From assembly GCF_014639535.1 (NCBI RefSeq), contig NZ_BMGA01000008.1, positions 124,001-188,000 on the forward strand: a stretch of DNA of 64,000 bases, given 5' to 3'. How positions within the stretch are numbered: position 1 is the stretch's first letter; every line of letters starts with the position of its first letter. The notes under the pieces are model-generated. The model saw nothing but the letters and a program-made list of their open reading frames with translations, made no database searches and was not told the origin of the DNA. The DNA comes from Flavobacterium palustre. Lineage in GTDB: Bacteria; Bacteroidota; Bacteroidia; Flavobacteriales; Flavobacteriaceae. The translations under genes were made by a program, and so were the position numbers. Shown here one piece after another: positions 1-8,070 of the stretch.

Positions 1-20
1 TAGTATAGATGAAAATAAAT

Positions 21-590
21 TTATTCAACAACAATCCCATACTTGTATAGCAAACCTTTTACACCTTCAAGGGCGAATTGTGCTTTTTTGAGTTTGGTTT
101 TTGTGGGGTCGATAGTGTAGTTGTAACTTGTTCTGAAATCGACTTTAGAGGCGTTAGCTTTTTCAAATTCGGCGCGGTACAAATCGCAGTTGGTAAATTG
201 TGCTGCTGTTAAGTCAGTCGCCATAAAGTCAACGGCAATCAGGCTGCAATTAGTAAAAGTGATGCCTTTGAGTTTTAAGGCATAGAATTTAGAGAAATCC
301 AATATGCAGTTTTCAAAGTGAATTTCGAAGATGAGTTTGTCACTCATGGCAAAATTGACTTCTTTGATTTGGCAATCCTTAAAAAATACGGTTCTAAAAG
401 CGGTGTGGTTGATTTTGGAATCGTTAAAGATGCAGTTGTTAAACCGACAGTCAATAAAGGTAACGCCTATTAAATTGCAATCGGAAAAATTACAGTTATT
501 GAAAGTACAGGATTCAAATTCTTTGAGGTTGAGCGCTTCCTGTCCGTAGTGGAGGTTGTGGTAGTGCTGGTCAAAGAAATACTCGGTCAT
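21..590 (-). CDS. pentapeptide-repeat protein
   Basis: A 189-residue protein made almost wholly of five-residue repeats with a central Phe or Leu and frequent Asn-Cys pairs (for example FNNCNFSDCNL near residues 30-40 and FTNCDLYRAEF near 130-140). This is the signature of the pentapeptide-repeat right-handed quadrilateral beta-helix. There is no signal peptide or membrane segment, so it is probably cytoplasmic. Some family members (Qnr, MfpA) mimic DNA and bind gyrase, but most have no known role and nothing here selects one. It starts at an ATG and its stop lies close to the window edge, so its downstream context cannot be seen. About 400 bp of repeat-bearing spacer separates it from prfB, and it is probably a single-gene unit. 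Confidence 0.85.
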   Translation of the reverse strand: MTEYFFDQHYHNLHYGQEALNLKEFESCTFNNCNFSDCNLIGVTFIDCRFNNCIFNDSKINHTAFRTVFFKDCQIKEVNFAMSDKLIFEIHFENCILDFSKFYALKLKGITFTNCSLIAVDFMATDLTAAQFTNCDLYRAEFEKANASKVDFRTSYNYTIDPTKTKLKKAQFALEGVKGLLYKYGIVVE

Positions 591-986
591 TGTTCTAATT
601 TTAGATTATAGACTTTAGATTTCAGAATACAGCGATTAAAAATTTAAATTCTGCATTCTGAAATCGTATTCTATCATTTTCTTTTTTGCTTGATCAAAAA
701 AGAAACAAAAAAATCAAGTCTTGCGCTTCCTCGTCGGTCAAATTAGTTTTCGAATGCTAAAAGAAAAGAACTCGCTACGCTCAGACAGCTTTTCTTTTTA
801 CGCATTCTTCAAACATTTGACACTCGACTGCGGCAGCTAAGGACATCTGAATCTCGTAAACAATAATATTTTAGTTACCATTTTTAAATCTAAATTCTAA
901 AATTTGCAATCTAAAATCTTAGTTCTGCCTTCTGCTACTGCCTTCTGCTCTCTGGTCACTAAATACTGACCACTGCAATCTGAGTT
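591..986. other. intergenic spacer of repeat-like words
   Basis: No coding region is apparent. The two flanks (about 600-675 and 880-986) are built from short variants of 'TCTAAATTCTAAAAT', 'GATTTCAGAAT', 'CTTCTGC' and 'ACTGACCACTG', a vocabulary that recurs in other spacers of this window. The middle (about 681-822) is a structured repeat listed separately. Confidence 0.6.
681..822. repeat. dispersed structured repeat (imperfect long hairpin)
   Basis: Three nested inverted repeats are visible. CTTTTTT/AAAAAAG closes 681-702. AAAAGAAAAG (about 759-768) pairs with CTTTTCTTTT (about 789-798). CGAATGC just outside the latter faces GCATTC on the other side, and CAAAT at 739 faces ATTTG at 822. 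From memory, sequences of this kind (a CTTGATC...AAAGAAACAAAAA...ATCAAG core) are scattered in Bacteroidetes intergenic regions; only one copy is in the window, so the dispersed nature is an inference. Confidence 0.5.
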
Positions 987-2085
987 CTATTCTTCTTCCT
1001 TTTGTCCCATCATCATCAGATAGGCTTTCAGGAATTCGTCGATTTCACCATTCATTACGCCGTCAACGTTACTGGTTTCACAGCCTGTACGAACGTCTTT
1101 TACCAGTTTATAAGGCTGCATCACGTAATTTCGAATTTGCGAACCCCATTCGATTTTCATTTTTCCGGCTTCAATATCGGCGCGTTGTGCCTGTTTCTTT
1201 TTCAATTCGATTTCATACAACTGCGAGCGAAGCATTTGCATGGCACGCTGTCTGTTGTCCTGCTGCGAACGTGTTTCTGAACACTGAATCTGGATTCCGG
1301 TAGGTTTGTGATACAATTGCACTTTAGTCTCTACCTTGTTTACGTTTTGCCCTCCGGCACCACTGGAGCGCGAAGTGGTAATCTCGATATCGGCAGGGTT
1401 AATGTCAATTTCGATACTATCATCCACCAACGGATAAACGTAAACTGAAGCAAATGAGGTATGTCTTTTAGCATTACTGTCAAACGGGGAAATACGCACC
1501 AAACGGTGTACGCCATTTTCGCCTTTGAGGTAACCAAAAGAATAATCGCCTTCAAATTCTAAGGTTACGGTTTTAATTCCCGCCACATCGCCTTCCTGAT
1601 AATTAAGCTCTTTGATTTTGAAACCGTATTTTTCACCCCACATCATGTACATACGCATCAGCATCGAAGCCCAATCGCAACTTTCGGTTCCACCGGCGCC
1701 GGCTGTAATTTGCAAAACAGCGCTTAAAGTGTCTCCTTCATCCGAAAGCATGTTTTTAAATTCAATGCTTTCAATATGATTTTCGGTCAATTGGTATTGT
1801 TCGTCGAGTTCTTCTGTGGAGAGTTCGCCTTCTTTGTAAAATTCGTAGGCTAACTGTAATTCTTCGGTTAAAGCAACGGCTTTATCGTAGTCTTCAATCC
1901 ACTTTTTTTTGTTTCGAAGATTCTTTACAATAAGTTCGGCTTCCTTAGCGTTGTTCCAAAAATCCGGAGCAAAGGTTTTTTCTTCTTCGTTAGCAATTTC
2001 GATTAGTTTGGCATCAACGTCAAAGATACCTCCTCAACGCACCAAGGCGTTCTACAATACCTTTAATTTGTTCGGTAGTTGTCAT
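987..2085 (-). CDS. prfB: peptide chain release factor 2 (programmed +1 frameshift)
   Basis: RF2 terminates translation at UGA and UAA. The gene is in two frames: ATG at 2085 opens 21 codons ending CTT-TGA at 2025-2020. Skipping one T gives CTT-GAC and joins the long frame, for 365 residues in total, the length of E. coli RF2. The downstream part carries SPF (stop-codon recognition) in [13 protein letters not shown] and GGQ (peptidyl-tRNA hydrolysis) in [11 protein letters not shown]. The apparent ATG at 1790 (MTENHIES) is internal and would remove the N-terminal domain. A TATTTTTG promoter element lies at 2107-2114 on this strand. The gene probably regulates itself through the frameshift, as in most bacteria. 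Confidence 0.96.
2019..2034 (-). promoter_or_regulatory. prfB: prfB +1 programmed frameshift site
   Basis: On the minus strand the sequence is AGGAGG-TAT-CTT-TGA-C. An internal Shine-Dalgarno-like AGGAGG (2034-2029) lies three bases before the slippery CTT, with an in-frame UGA and a following C, which is a weak termination context. This is the classic RF2 autoregulatory frameshift signal. It is notable in a phylum that rarely uses Shine-Dalgarno sequences for initiation. Confidence 0.95.
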
Positions 2086-2093
2086 AAATTATG

Positions 2094-2114
2094 TAATTTT
2101 GTTGCGCAAAAATA
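2094..2114. promoter_or_regulatory. face-to-face -7 promoter elements, ltaE (+) and prfB (-)
   Basis: TAATTTTG (2094-2101, plus) and TATTTTTG (2114-2107, minus) both fit the Bacteroidetes -7 consensus TAnnTTTG and are separated by five bases (TTGCG). Plus-strand transcription would start near 2107 and minus-strand near 2103, so each polymerase would cover the other's start. A TTTG at 2067-2070 is 23 nt upstream of the plus box. Confidence 0.55.
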
Positions 2115-2170
2115 GTAAAAAAAATCACATAGGGATTTCAGAGGCTGTATCTCTATAATAAAATATAAAA

Positions 2171-3190
2171 ATGCAAATAAATTTAGTTAGTGATACGGTA
2201 ACGAAACCGTCCTACGAAATGTTACAATATATGTTTAACGCCGATGTAGGTGATGATGTCTATAAACAAGACCCTACGGTTACTGAACTGGAAGAAAGAG
2301 TGGCGGCCATTTTTGGAATGGAAGCCGGTTTGTTTTTCCCTTCGGGGACTATGGCTAATCAGGTGGCTGTAAAATTGCATACCCAACCCGGGGAACAATT
2401 AATAGCCGATAAAAATTCGCATATTTTTCATTATGAAGCAGGTGGAGTAGCTTTTAACAGTGGTGTTTCCTGCTGTTTGCTGGAAGGAAATCGAGGGATG
2501 ATTACCGCTGAACAGGTTGCCGGAGCAATCAATAATCCGGATTTTTTCCACAGTCCGTTAACGAGTTTGGTTTGTTTGGAAAATACAACCAATATTGGCG
2601 GTGGTGCCTGTTATGAAATGGAAGAATTGCAGAAAATAAAAGCGGTTTGTGATACCAACAATTTAAAATTACACCTTGATGGTGCCCGAATTTGGAATGC
2701 TTTGGTTGCCAAAAGACAAAACCCAAAAGATTTCGGAAAAATTTTCGATACCATTTCGGTTTGTTTTTCAAAAGGATTAGGAGCGCCGGTTGGTTCGGTT
2801 TTATTGGGTGATAAAAAGACCATTCAGCGTGCTTTGCGAATCAGGAAAGTATTGGGAGGTGCCATGCGTCAATCGGGTTATTTGGCTGCCGGAGCTATTT
2901 ATGCTTTGGAAAACAATATCAAATTATTAACCGAAGATCATAGAAGGGCTAAAGAATTAGCTAATGTTTTGAAGAAAAAAAGCTGGGTAGCTTCAGTAGA
3001 AGCTGTCGAAACGAATATTTTAGTTTTTTCTTTAGTTCCGGAATACAAAGAGGAAGTTTTGATAGAACAACTCAAACAGAAGAATATTTCGATTAGTACT
3101 ATTGGAAATCGAAAGTTGCGTATCGTGACCCATTTAGATTATCGCGAAGTGATGCACACTTATGTGATTGAGACTTTGGCGAAGATGTAA
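2171..3190 (+). CDS. ltaE: low-specificity L-threonine aldolase
   Basis: A PLP-dependent fold-type I enzyme that splits L-threonine or allo-threonine into glycine and acetaldehyde in the cytoplasm. The 339 residues match the family length. SDTVTKP opens the N-terminus. FFPSGTMANQVA (about 55-66) is the PLP phosphate-loop region. LHLDGARIWNA (about 167-177) holds the PLP-nitrogen Asp, and SVCFSKGLGAPVGS carries the Schiff-base lysine at residue 201. The ATG start at 2171 follows a TAATTTTG promoter element by about 70 nt. The gene is monocistronic, ended by the hairpin at 3269-3306, and its divergent neighbour is prfB. Confidence 0.93.
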   Translation: MQINLVSDTVTKPSYEMLQYMFNADVGDDVYKQDPTVTELEERVAAIFGMEAGLFFPSGTMANQVAVKLHTQPGEQLIADKNSHIFHYEAGGVAFNSGVSCCLLEGNRGMITAEQVAGAINNPDFFHSPLTSLVCLENTTNIGGGACYEMEELQKIKAVCDTNNLKLHLDGARIWNALVAKRQNPKDFGKIFDTISVCFSKGLGAPVGSVLLGDKKTIQRALRIRKVLGGAMRQSGYLAAGAIYALENNIKLLTEDHRRAKELANVLKKKSWVASVEAVETNILVFSLVPEYKEEVLIEQLKQKNISISTIGNRKLRIVTHLDYREVMHTYVIETLAKM

Positions 3191-3268
3191 AGTTGGTTAA
3201 TTACATCTGACAGGCTTTTAAAAGTTGTCAGATGAATTCTGATGTGATTTAAATTATTGACCAGTAAT

Positions 3269-3306
3269 AAAAAAAGCATGAATTTATATTAATTCATGCT
3301 TTTTTT
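3269..3306. terminator. bidirectional intrinsic terminator
   Basis: A 16-bp perfect stem (3269-3284 with 3291-3306) around a 6-nt loop, with A-runs on one side and T-runs on the other. It lies between the convergent ltaE and lipoprotein genes and can serve both. Confidence 0.9.
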
Positions 3307-3307
3307 A

Positions 3308-4267
3308 TTATTCTATTATTATCGTGTTTGTATTGAAACTATTGGTGCTGGTAAGAGGGATAAAATCTGAAGTTTGAGTTAAGATGTTGTATTTTAAAAC
3401 CCCTAATTGGTTGTCATTATTATAGGATAAATTGATGTATTGGTTGTTTGTTTTGTCAATAAATCCTTTGCCATAATAATTCGCAGTTTTATAACTTTCA
3501 TTTAGAGATAAATCTGTATAGGTATTGTTTGTAGTGTTAATACTTATCGGATTAAATAGATATGATGCGTTTATTTTTAATCCGTAAGCAATAGTGTTTG
3601 AATAGGCTATTGTGTGTATTAAAGGTATTTTGGTATCATTTAAAGGTATCGCGGTTGCAGTATTTGCATCAGGATTAATTTCAAAAAGATGATCGGTATA
3701 GCTGGCACAATAAAGTTTAGTTCCGATAGTAAAAGAAGAATAAATCTTTTTTTGCGAAAAGGAAATATCATTGTAGCTTACTTCATGTGTTGTCGGGTTT
3801 ATGGTAACAAAATAATTGATATTGTTAGTTTCACTATAAGGATCAGAAGCTATGATACCGTAAAGTAATTTTTTTGATTCATTCCATTCAAGAACATATA
3901 GCATTGGTTCAAAACCGGTTATTTTTTCCGGATAAGAAAGTGTTACAGAGGACGTAGTTTTTGAGTTTTTGTCAAAAATATAAAGTTTGTCTAAAGGAGA
4001 TTTGTGTTCGATAGTAAAAATACTAGTACTATTTGAGCAGATGGTATTTAGATTGATTGGAGTAGCAGTTAATCCATTGAATTTAGTAGAGAAAGTTATT
4101 TTTCCTGATTTATTACCAATAGTGTAAATTTCTCCATTGTCATTTACAGTTGTATAACTAAAATCATCAGTTATAATTTCTGTTTCTGTTGAGCTGTTAT
4201 TGCTGCATGAGATAAATAAACATGCAGCAATTATGCTTAAGCTTAGAATTGATTTTTTTAATTTCAT
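3308..4267 (-). CDS. uncharacterised lipoprotein, probably beta-propeller-like
   Basis: I do not recognise the family. The N-terminus (MKLKKSILSLSIIAACLFISCSN) is a lipoprotein signal with Cys in a LFISC lipobox, followed by a Ser/Asn/Thr-rich linker. The body is beta-rich with recurring short segments such as 'GEIYTIGNKSGKITF', 'TKLYCASYTDHLFEINPDANTAT' and 'NTYTDLSLN', suggesting a propeller-like extracytoplasmic domain. I chose the ATG at 4267; a TTG one codon earlier is also open. It begins 4 nt after the ybaB stop, so the two genes are co-transcribed and probably translationally coupled. Function unknown. Confidence 0.75.
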   Translation of the reverse strand: MKLKKSILSLSIIAACLFISCSNNSSTETEIITDDFSYTTVNDNGEIYTIGNKSGKITFSTKFNGLTATPINLNTICSNSTSIFTIEHKSPLDKLYIFDKNSKTTSSVTLSYPEKITGFEPMLYVLEWNESKKLLYGIIASDPYSETNNINYFVTINPTTHEVSYNDISFSQKKIYSSFTIGTKLYCASYTDHLFEINPDANTATAIPLNDTKIPLIHTIAYSNTIAYGLKINASYLFNPISINTTNNTYTDLSLNESYKTANYYGKGFIDKTNNQYINLSYNNDNQLGVLKYNILTQTSDFIPLTSTNSFNTNTIIIE

Positions 4268-4271
4268 CAAA

Positions 4272-4592
4272 TTACTTAAAAAGATTATCCATTCCCGGAA
4301 TCATCGGCATATCCATTTTTGCCACGGCATCCAGTTCGGCTTCGTTTACTTTAGTTGCTTTTTCAATGGCTTTGTTAAGCACTAAAATCATGTAATCTTC
4401 CAATTGTTCTTTGTCCTCTAATAATTCATCCGCAATAGTGATGGATTTTATTTTTCTGTTGGCAGTAATAGTTACTTTTAATAAACCATCCGTACTTTGT
4501 TCGTCAACAAGAACAGTATCTAAGCGTTTTTTAGTTGCTTCAATTTTATTTTGGGTTTCTTTCAATTTACCCATCATTCCCATTAAATCCAT
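4272..4592 (-). CDS. YbaB/EbfC family nucleoid-associated protein
   Basis: A 106-residue protein with the YbaB layout: N-terminal [27 protein letters not shown] helix, central strands around [23 protein letters not shown], then a helical C-terminal part ([19 protein letters not shown]). Members dimerise and bind DNA, and elsewhere are often encoded beside dnaX/recR. Here the gene is instead upstream of a lipoprotein gene in a two-gene operon. It is divergent from oligopeptidase B, whose promoter lies about 80 bp away. Confidence 0.9.
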   Translation of the reverse strand: MDLMGMMGKLKETQNKIEATKKRLDTVLVDEQSTDGLLKVTITANRKIKSITIADELLEDKEQLEDYMILVLNKAIEKATKVNEAELDAVAKMDMPMIPGMDNLFK

Positions 4593-4670
4593 TTTTTTAT
4601 TTTTTAAAAATTTAACTACAAAAGTATTATTTTTACACAGATTACAATGTTAAAATTGATGAAAAACGTT

Positions 4671-4701
4671 TTTGAACAAGAGCTTGTTTCAACTATTTTT
4701 G
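4671..4701 (+). promoter_or_regulatory. consensus promoter of oligopeptidase B gene
   Basis: TTTG (4671-4674), 19 nt, then TATTTTTG (4694-4701): an exact match to the Bacteroidetes TTTG-N19-TAnnTTTG promoter. Expected start of transcription is near 4706. This places the TTG at 4672 outside the transcript and fixes the ATG at 4735 as start. Confidence 0.8.
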
Positions 4702-4734
4702 TGCGAGCTTTACATAAATGTGAAGAATTACCAG

Positions 4735-6795
4735 ATGATAGAAAAATTACAACCGCCTGTTGCTAAAAAGATAGCTACCAAATTTGAAAAGTTTGGTGAT
4801 GTACGAATCGATAATTATTTCTGGTTGAAAGATCGCGAAAATCCGGAGGTTATAGATTATCTCAACAAAGAAAATGAGTATTACCAACAGATGACGGCTC
4901 ATACGCAGGATTTTCAAACAGAATTGTATGAGGAGATGAAAGCAAGAATTAAGGAAGATGATGAGTCGGTTCCTTATTTATACAATGGTTATTACTACAT
5001 CACCCGATTTGAAACTGCCAAAAATTACCCTATTTATTCCCGAAAAAAAGGAAGTCTTACGGCAAAAGAAGAAATTCTTTTCGATTGTAATGTATTGGCC
5101 GAAGGACAGGCTTATTTCAAACTGGGCGGAATGAGTATCAGCCCGGATAATAAACTGGCTATTTTTAGTACAGACATTGTTGGAAGGAGAATTTATACCA
5201 TTCAGGTTAAGAATTTGGAAACCGGTGAAATTCTGGAAGATAAAATTGAAAAAGTTACGGGTTCGGCGGTTTGGGCTAATGATAATAAGACAATTTTCTA
5301 TTCGAAACAGGATGAGCAAACCTTGCGTTCAGATAAGATTTTCAAGCACAAACTTGGAACCAAACAGGAAGAGGATGTGCTGGTTTATTTTGAAAAAGAC
5401 GATACTTTTAATGTTGATATTTCCAAATCGAAATCCAGAAAATACCTGGCAATCGAATCAGGAAGTACATTAACAACCGAATACCGTATTTTAAATGCCG
5501 ATAATCCGGATGGGAAATTCAAGATTTTTCAAAAGCGAAAAAGAGGAGTAGAGTACAGTATCAACCATTACAAAGACAGTTTTTATATTCTGACCAATAA
5601 AGATGATGCTGAGAATTTTAAATTGATGAAAACCCATGAAGATGCGACATCAGTAGAAAATTGGGTTGAAATTATTGGGCATCGAGAAGATGTTTTATTG
5701 GAAGATATTGAAATTTTTGCCAATTATTTGGTTGTTGAAGAGCGTGAAGGAGGATTGAATAAAATTCGAATCATGACCTGGGACGGAAAAGAAGAATATT
5801 ATTTGCCTTTTGGCAGCGAAACTTACACTGCTTATACGTCAACTAATGTTGATTTTGAAACCGAAATTCTGCGTTACTGCTATCAATCGATGGCAACGCC
5901 TTCGTCGGTGATTGATTTCAATATGCGTACCAAAGAGAAAGAAATCAAGAAGGAGCAGGAGGTCTTGGGAGGCAAATTCGATAAGAATAACTATACCGAA
6001 GAGCGTATTTGGGCAACAGCTCAGGACGGGACGAAGATTCCTATTTCGATGGTTTACAGAAAAGAGCTCAATAAAGACGGAAAAAATCCGTTATTACTTT
6101 ATGCTTATGGCTCTTACGGTCATTCGATGGATGCTTATTTTTCGTCAACGCGTTTGTCATTGTTAGACAGAGGATTTATCTATGCTATTGCGCACATTCG
6201 AGGTGGAGAAGATTTAGGAAGGCATTGGTATGAAGACGGAAAGTTGCTTCATAAGAAAAATACTTTCACTGATTTTATTGATTGTTCTAAATATGTAATT
6301 GAGCAAAAATATACTTCCGCAGCACATTTGTATGCCGAAGGCGGTTCGGCAGGAGGATTGTTGATGGGAGTGATTATCAACGAAGCGCCGGAGTTGTACA
6401 ATGGAGTAATTGCTCAGGTTCCTTTTGTAGATGTGATGACTACAATGCTGGACGATACGATACCATTGACTACGGGTGAGTATGACGAATGGGGAAATCC
6501 AAATGTTAAAAAATACTATCAATATATGAGATCGTATTCTCCTTATGATAATGTAAAAAAACAAAAATACCCCAATATGTATGTTTCAACGGGCTTGCAT
6601 GATTCGCAGGTACAGTATTGGGAACCAGCTAAATGGGTAGCTAAGTTAAGAGAATACAAAACAGATGAGAATGTTTTGTATTTGGATACCAACATGGATG
6701 CAGGTCACGGAGGAGCTTCGGGAAGGTTTGAAGCGTTAAAAGAATTAGCTAAAGAATTTAGTTTTTTACTAGATTTGGAAAAAATTAAAATCTAA
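4735..6795 (+). CDS. ptrB: oligopeptidase B (S9A prolyl oligopeptidase family)
   Basis: A cytoplasmic serine peptidase cleaving short peptides after Arg or Lys. From the ATG at 4735 it is 686 residues, the same length as E. coli oligopeptidase B. The N-terminal half is the seven-bladed propeller that excludes large substrates. The catalytic domain shows EGGSAGG with Ser538, TGLHDSQVQYWEPAKW with Asp623 and DAGHGGASGR with His658, each six residues on from the E. coli triad. LTTGEYDEWGNP matches the acidic segment that gives basic-residue specificity, which separates it from prolyl endopeptidase. The open frame extends upstream to a TTG at 4672, but that lies within the promoter. Confidence 0.94.
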   Translation: MIEKLQPPVAKKIATKFEKFGDVRIDNYFWLKDRENPEVIDYLNKENEYYQQMTAHTQDFQTELYEEMKARIKEDDESVPYLYNGYYYITRFETAKNYPIYSRKKGSLTAKEEILFDCNVLAEGQAYFKLGGMSISPDNKLAIFSTDIVGRRIYTIQVKNLETGEILEDKIEKVTGSAVWANDNKTIFYSKQDEQTLRSDKIFKHKLGTKQEEDVLVYFEKDDTFNVDISKSKSRKYLAIESGSTLTTEYRILNADNPDGKFKIFQKRKRGVEYSINHYKDSFYILTNKDDAENFKLMKTHEDATSVENWVEIIGHREDVLLEDIEIFANYLVVEEREGGLNKIRIMTWDGKEEYYLPFGSETYTAYTSTNVDFETEILRYCYQSMATPSSVIDFNMRTKEKEIKKEQEVLGGKFDKNNYTEERIWATAQDGTKIPISMVYRKELNKDGKNPLLLYAYGSYGHSMDAYFSSTRLSLLDRGFIYAIAHIRGGEDLGRHWYEDGKLLHKKNTFTDFIDCSKYVIEQKYTSAAHLYAEGGSAGGLLMGVIINEAPELYNGVIAQVPFVDVMTTMLDDTIPLTTGEYDEWGNPNVKKYYQYMRSYSPYDNVKKQKYPNMYVSTGLHDSQVQYWEPAKWVAKLREYKTDENVLYLDTNMDAGHGGASGRFEALKELAKEFSFLLDLEKIKI

Positions 6796-6866
6796 TTAGT
6801 TTTTTTTTGTTAAATTTGCTGCGTATCCAGGTTAAATAAAACTTAATCTTGATTAACTATTTTTTT

Positions 6867-7907
6867 ATGAAAGAAGAAATAAATGCTTATAATAATGTTT
6901 TAGAACTGATAGGAAATACACCTCTTATCAAGATAAACAAAGTCACCGAAAATTTAGAAGGTAATTTCTATGCTAAGGTAGAAGCTTTTAATCCGGGACA
7001 TTCCTCAAAAGATAGGATTGCTTTATACATTATTGAAGAAGCAGAAAAAAAAGGGATATTATCTCCTGGAGACACCATAATCGAAACTACATCCGGGAAT
7101 ACCGGTTTTAGTTTAGCCATGGTGAGCATCATAAAAGGATATAATTGCATATTAGCGGTAAGCTCTAAATCATCAAGAGATAAAATAGATATGCTTCGTA
7201 GTTTAGGAGCAAAGGTTTATGTTTGTCCCGCACACGTTTCGGCTGATGATGAGCGTTCTTACTACAGTGTTGCTAAGCGATTACACGAAGAAACAAAAGG
7301 TTCCGTTTATATCAATCAGTATTTTAACGAATTGAATATTGATGCCCATTACAATAGTACAGGGCCGGAAATTTGGAAACAAACCAACGGTAAAATTACA
7401 CACTTGGTTGCCTGCAGCGGAACAGGAGGAACAATTTCAGGAACAGCTAAATTCTTAAAAGAACAAAACCCAAATATTAAAGTTCTTGGAGTAGATGCTT
7501 TTGGTTCGGTATTGAAAAAATACCACGAAACCAGAGAATTCGATACAGAAGAAATATATCCTTACCGAATTGAAGGTTTGGGTAAAAATTTAATCCCATC
7601 AGCAACAGATTTTGATGTTATCGATAAATTCATGAAGGTAACAGATGAAGAAAGTGCGCATTCAGCAAGAGAAATCACCAGAAAAGAAGGTTTGTTTGTA
7701 GGTTATACTTCAGGAGCAGTTTTGCAAGCAATAAAACAATATGCCGAAGAAGGAGAATTTGATGCAAACAGTAATGTAATTGCTATTTTCCCTGATCACG
7801 GTTCTCGTTACATGAGTAAAGTTTTCAGCGATGACTGGATGAATGAGCAAGGTTTCTTTGATAGTATTAACGAAGAAGAAGTACAAAAAATTGAAATGAT
7901 AAAATAG
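6867..7907 (+). CDS. PLP-dependent cysteine synthase / cystathionine beta-synthase family enzyme
   Basis: A fold-type II PLP enzyme of 346 residues. [11 protein letters not shown] carries the Schiff-base Lys48, [11 protein letters not shown] is the substrate-binding loop, and [17 protein letters not shown] binds the PLP phosphate. The tail [16 protein letters not shown] resembles the end of the catalytic core of cystathionine beta-synthase more than O-acetylserine sulfhydrylase CysK, so condensation of homocysteine or sulfide with serine or an activated serine is likely; the sequence cannot decide between them. There is no regulatory CBS-domain pair. The ATG at 6867 was preferred to an upstream TTG at 6849. 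TAAATTTG at 6811-6818 may be its -7 box. Terminated at 7928-7959. Confidence 0.85.
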   Translation: MKEEINAYNNVLELIGNTPLIKINKVTENLEGNFYAKVEAFNPGHSSKDRIALYIIEEAEKKGILSPGDTIIETTSGNTGFSLAMVSIIKGYNCILAVSSKSSRDKIDMLRSLGAKVYVCPAHVSADDERSYYSVAKRLHEETKGSVYINQYFNELNIDAHYNSTGPEIWKQTNGKITHLVACSGTGGTISGTAKFLKEQNPNIKVLGVDAFGSVLKKYHETREFDTEEIYPYRIEGLGKNLIPSATDFDVIDKFMKVTDEESAHSAREITRKEGLFVGYTSGAVLQAIKQYAEEGEFDANSNVIAIFPDHGSRYMSKVFSDDWMNEQGFFDSINEEEVQKIEMIK

Positions 7908-7927
7908 ATTTTCTATTTAAACTATAT

Positions 7928-7959
7928 AAAACTCCGGAGCAATCCGGAGTTTTTTTTTT
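7928..7959 (+). terminator. intrinsic terminator
   Basis: AACTCCGGA...TCCGGAGTT stem with a 4-nt GCAA loop followed by nine Ts, 20 bp after the stop of the PLP enzyme gene. Confidence 0.93.
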
Positions 7960-8070
7960 GTCCTTTTCTAAAGGAAATAAATTTTGTAATGGATTAATAT
8001 CCAAATGGTTTTATGATTTTAAATAAAAAGTACTATTTTAGTTTTCTATTCTACCAAAACCAATTTAACT

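Noticed and set aside
4672-4734. N-terminal extension of oligopeptidase B from a TTG
   Set aside because: The extension overlaps a consensus promoter (4671-4701); the ATG at 4735 gives the family length of 686 residues.
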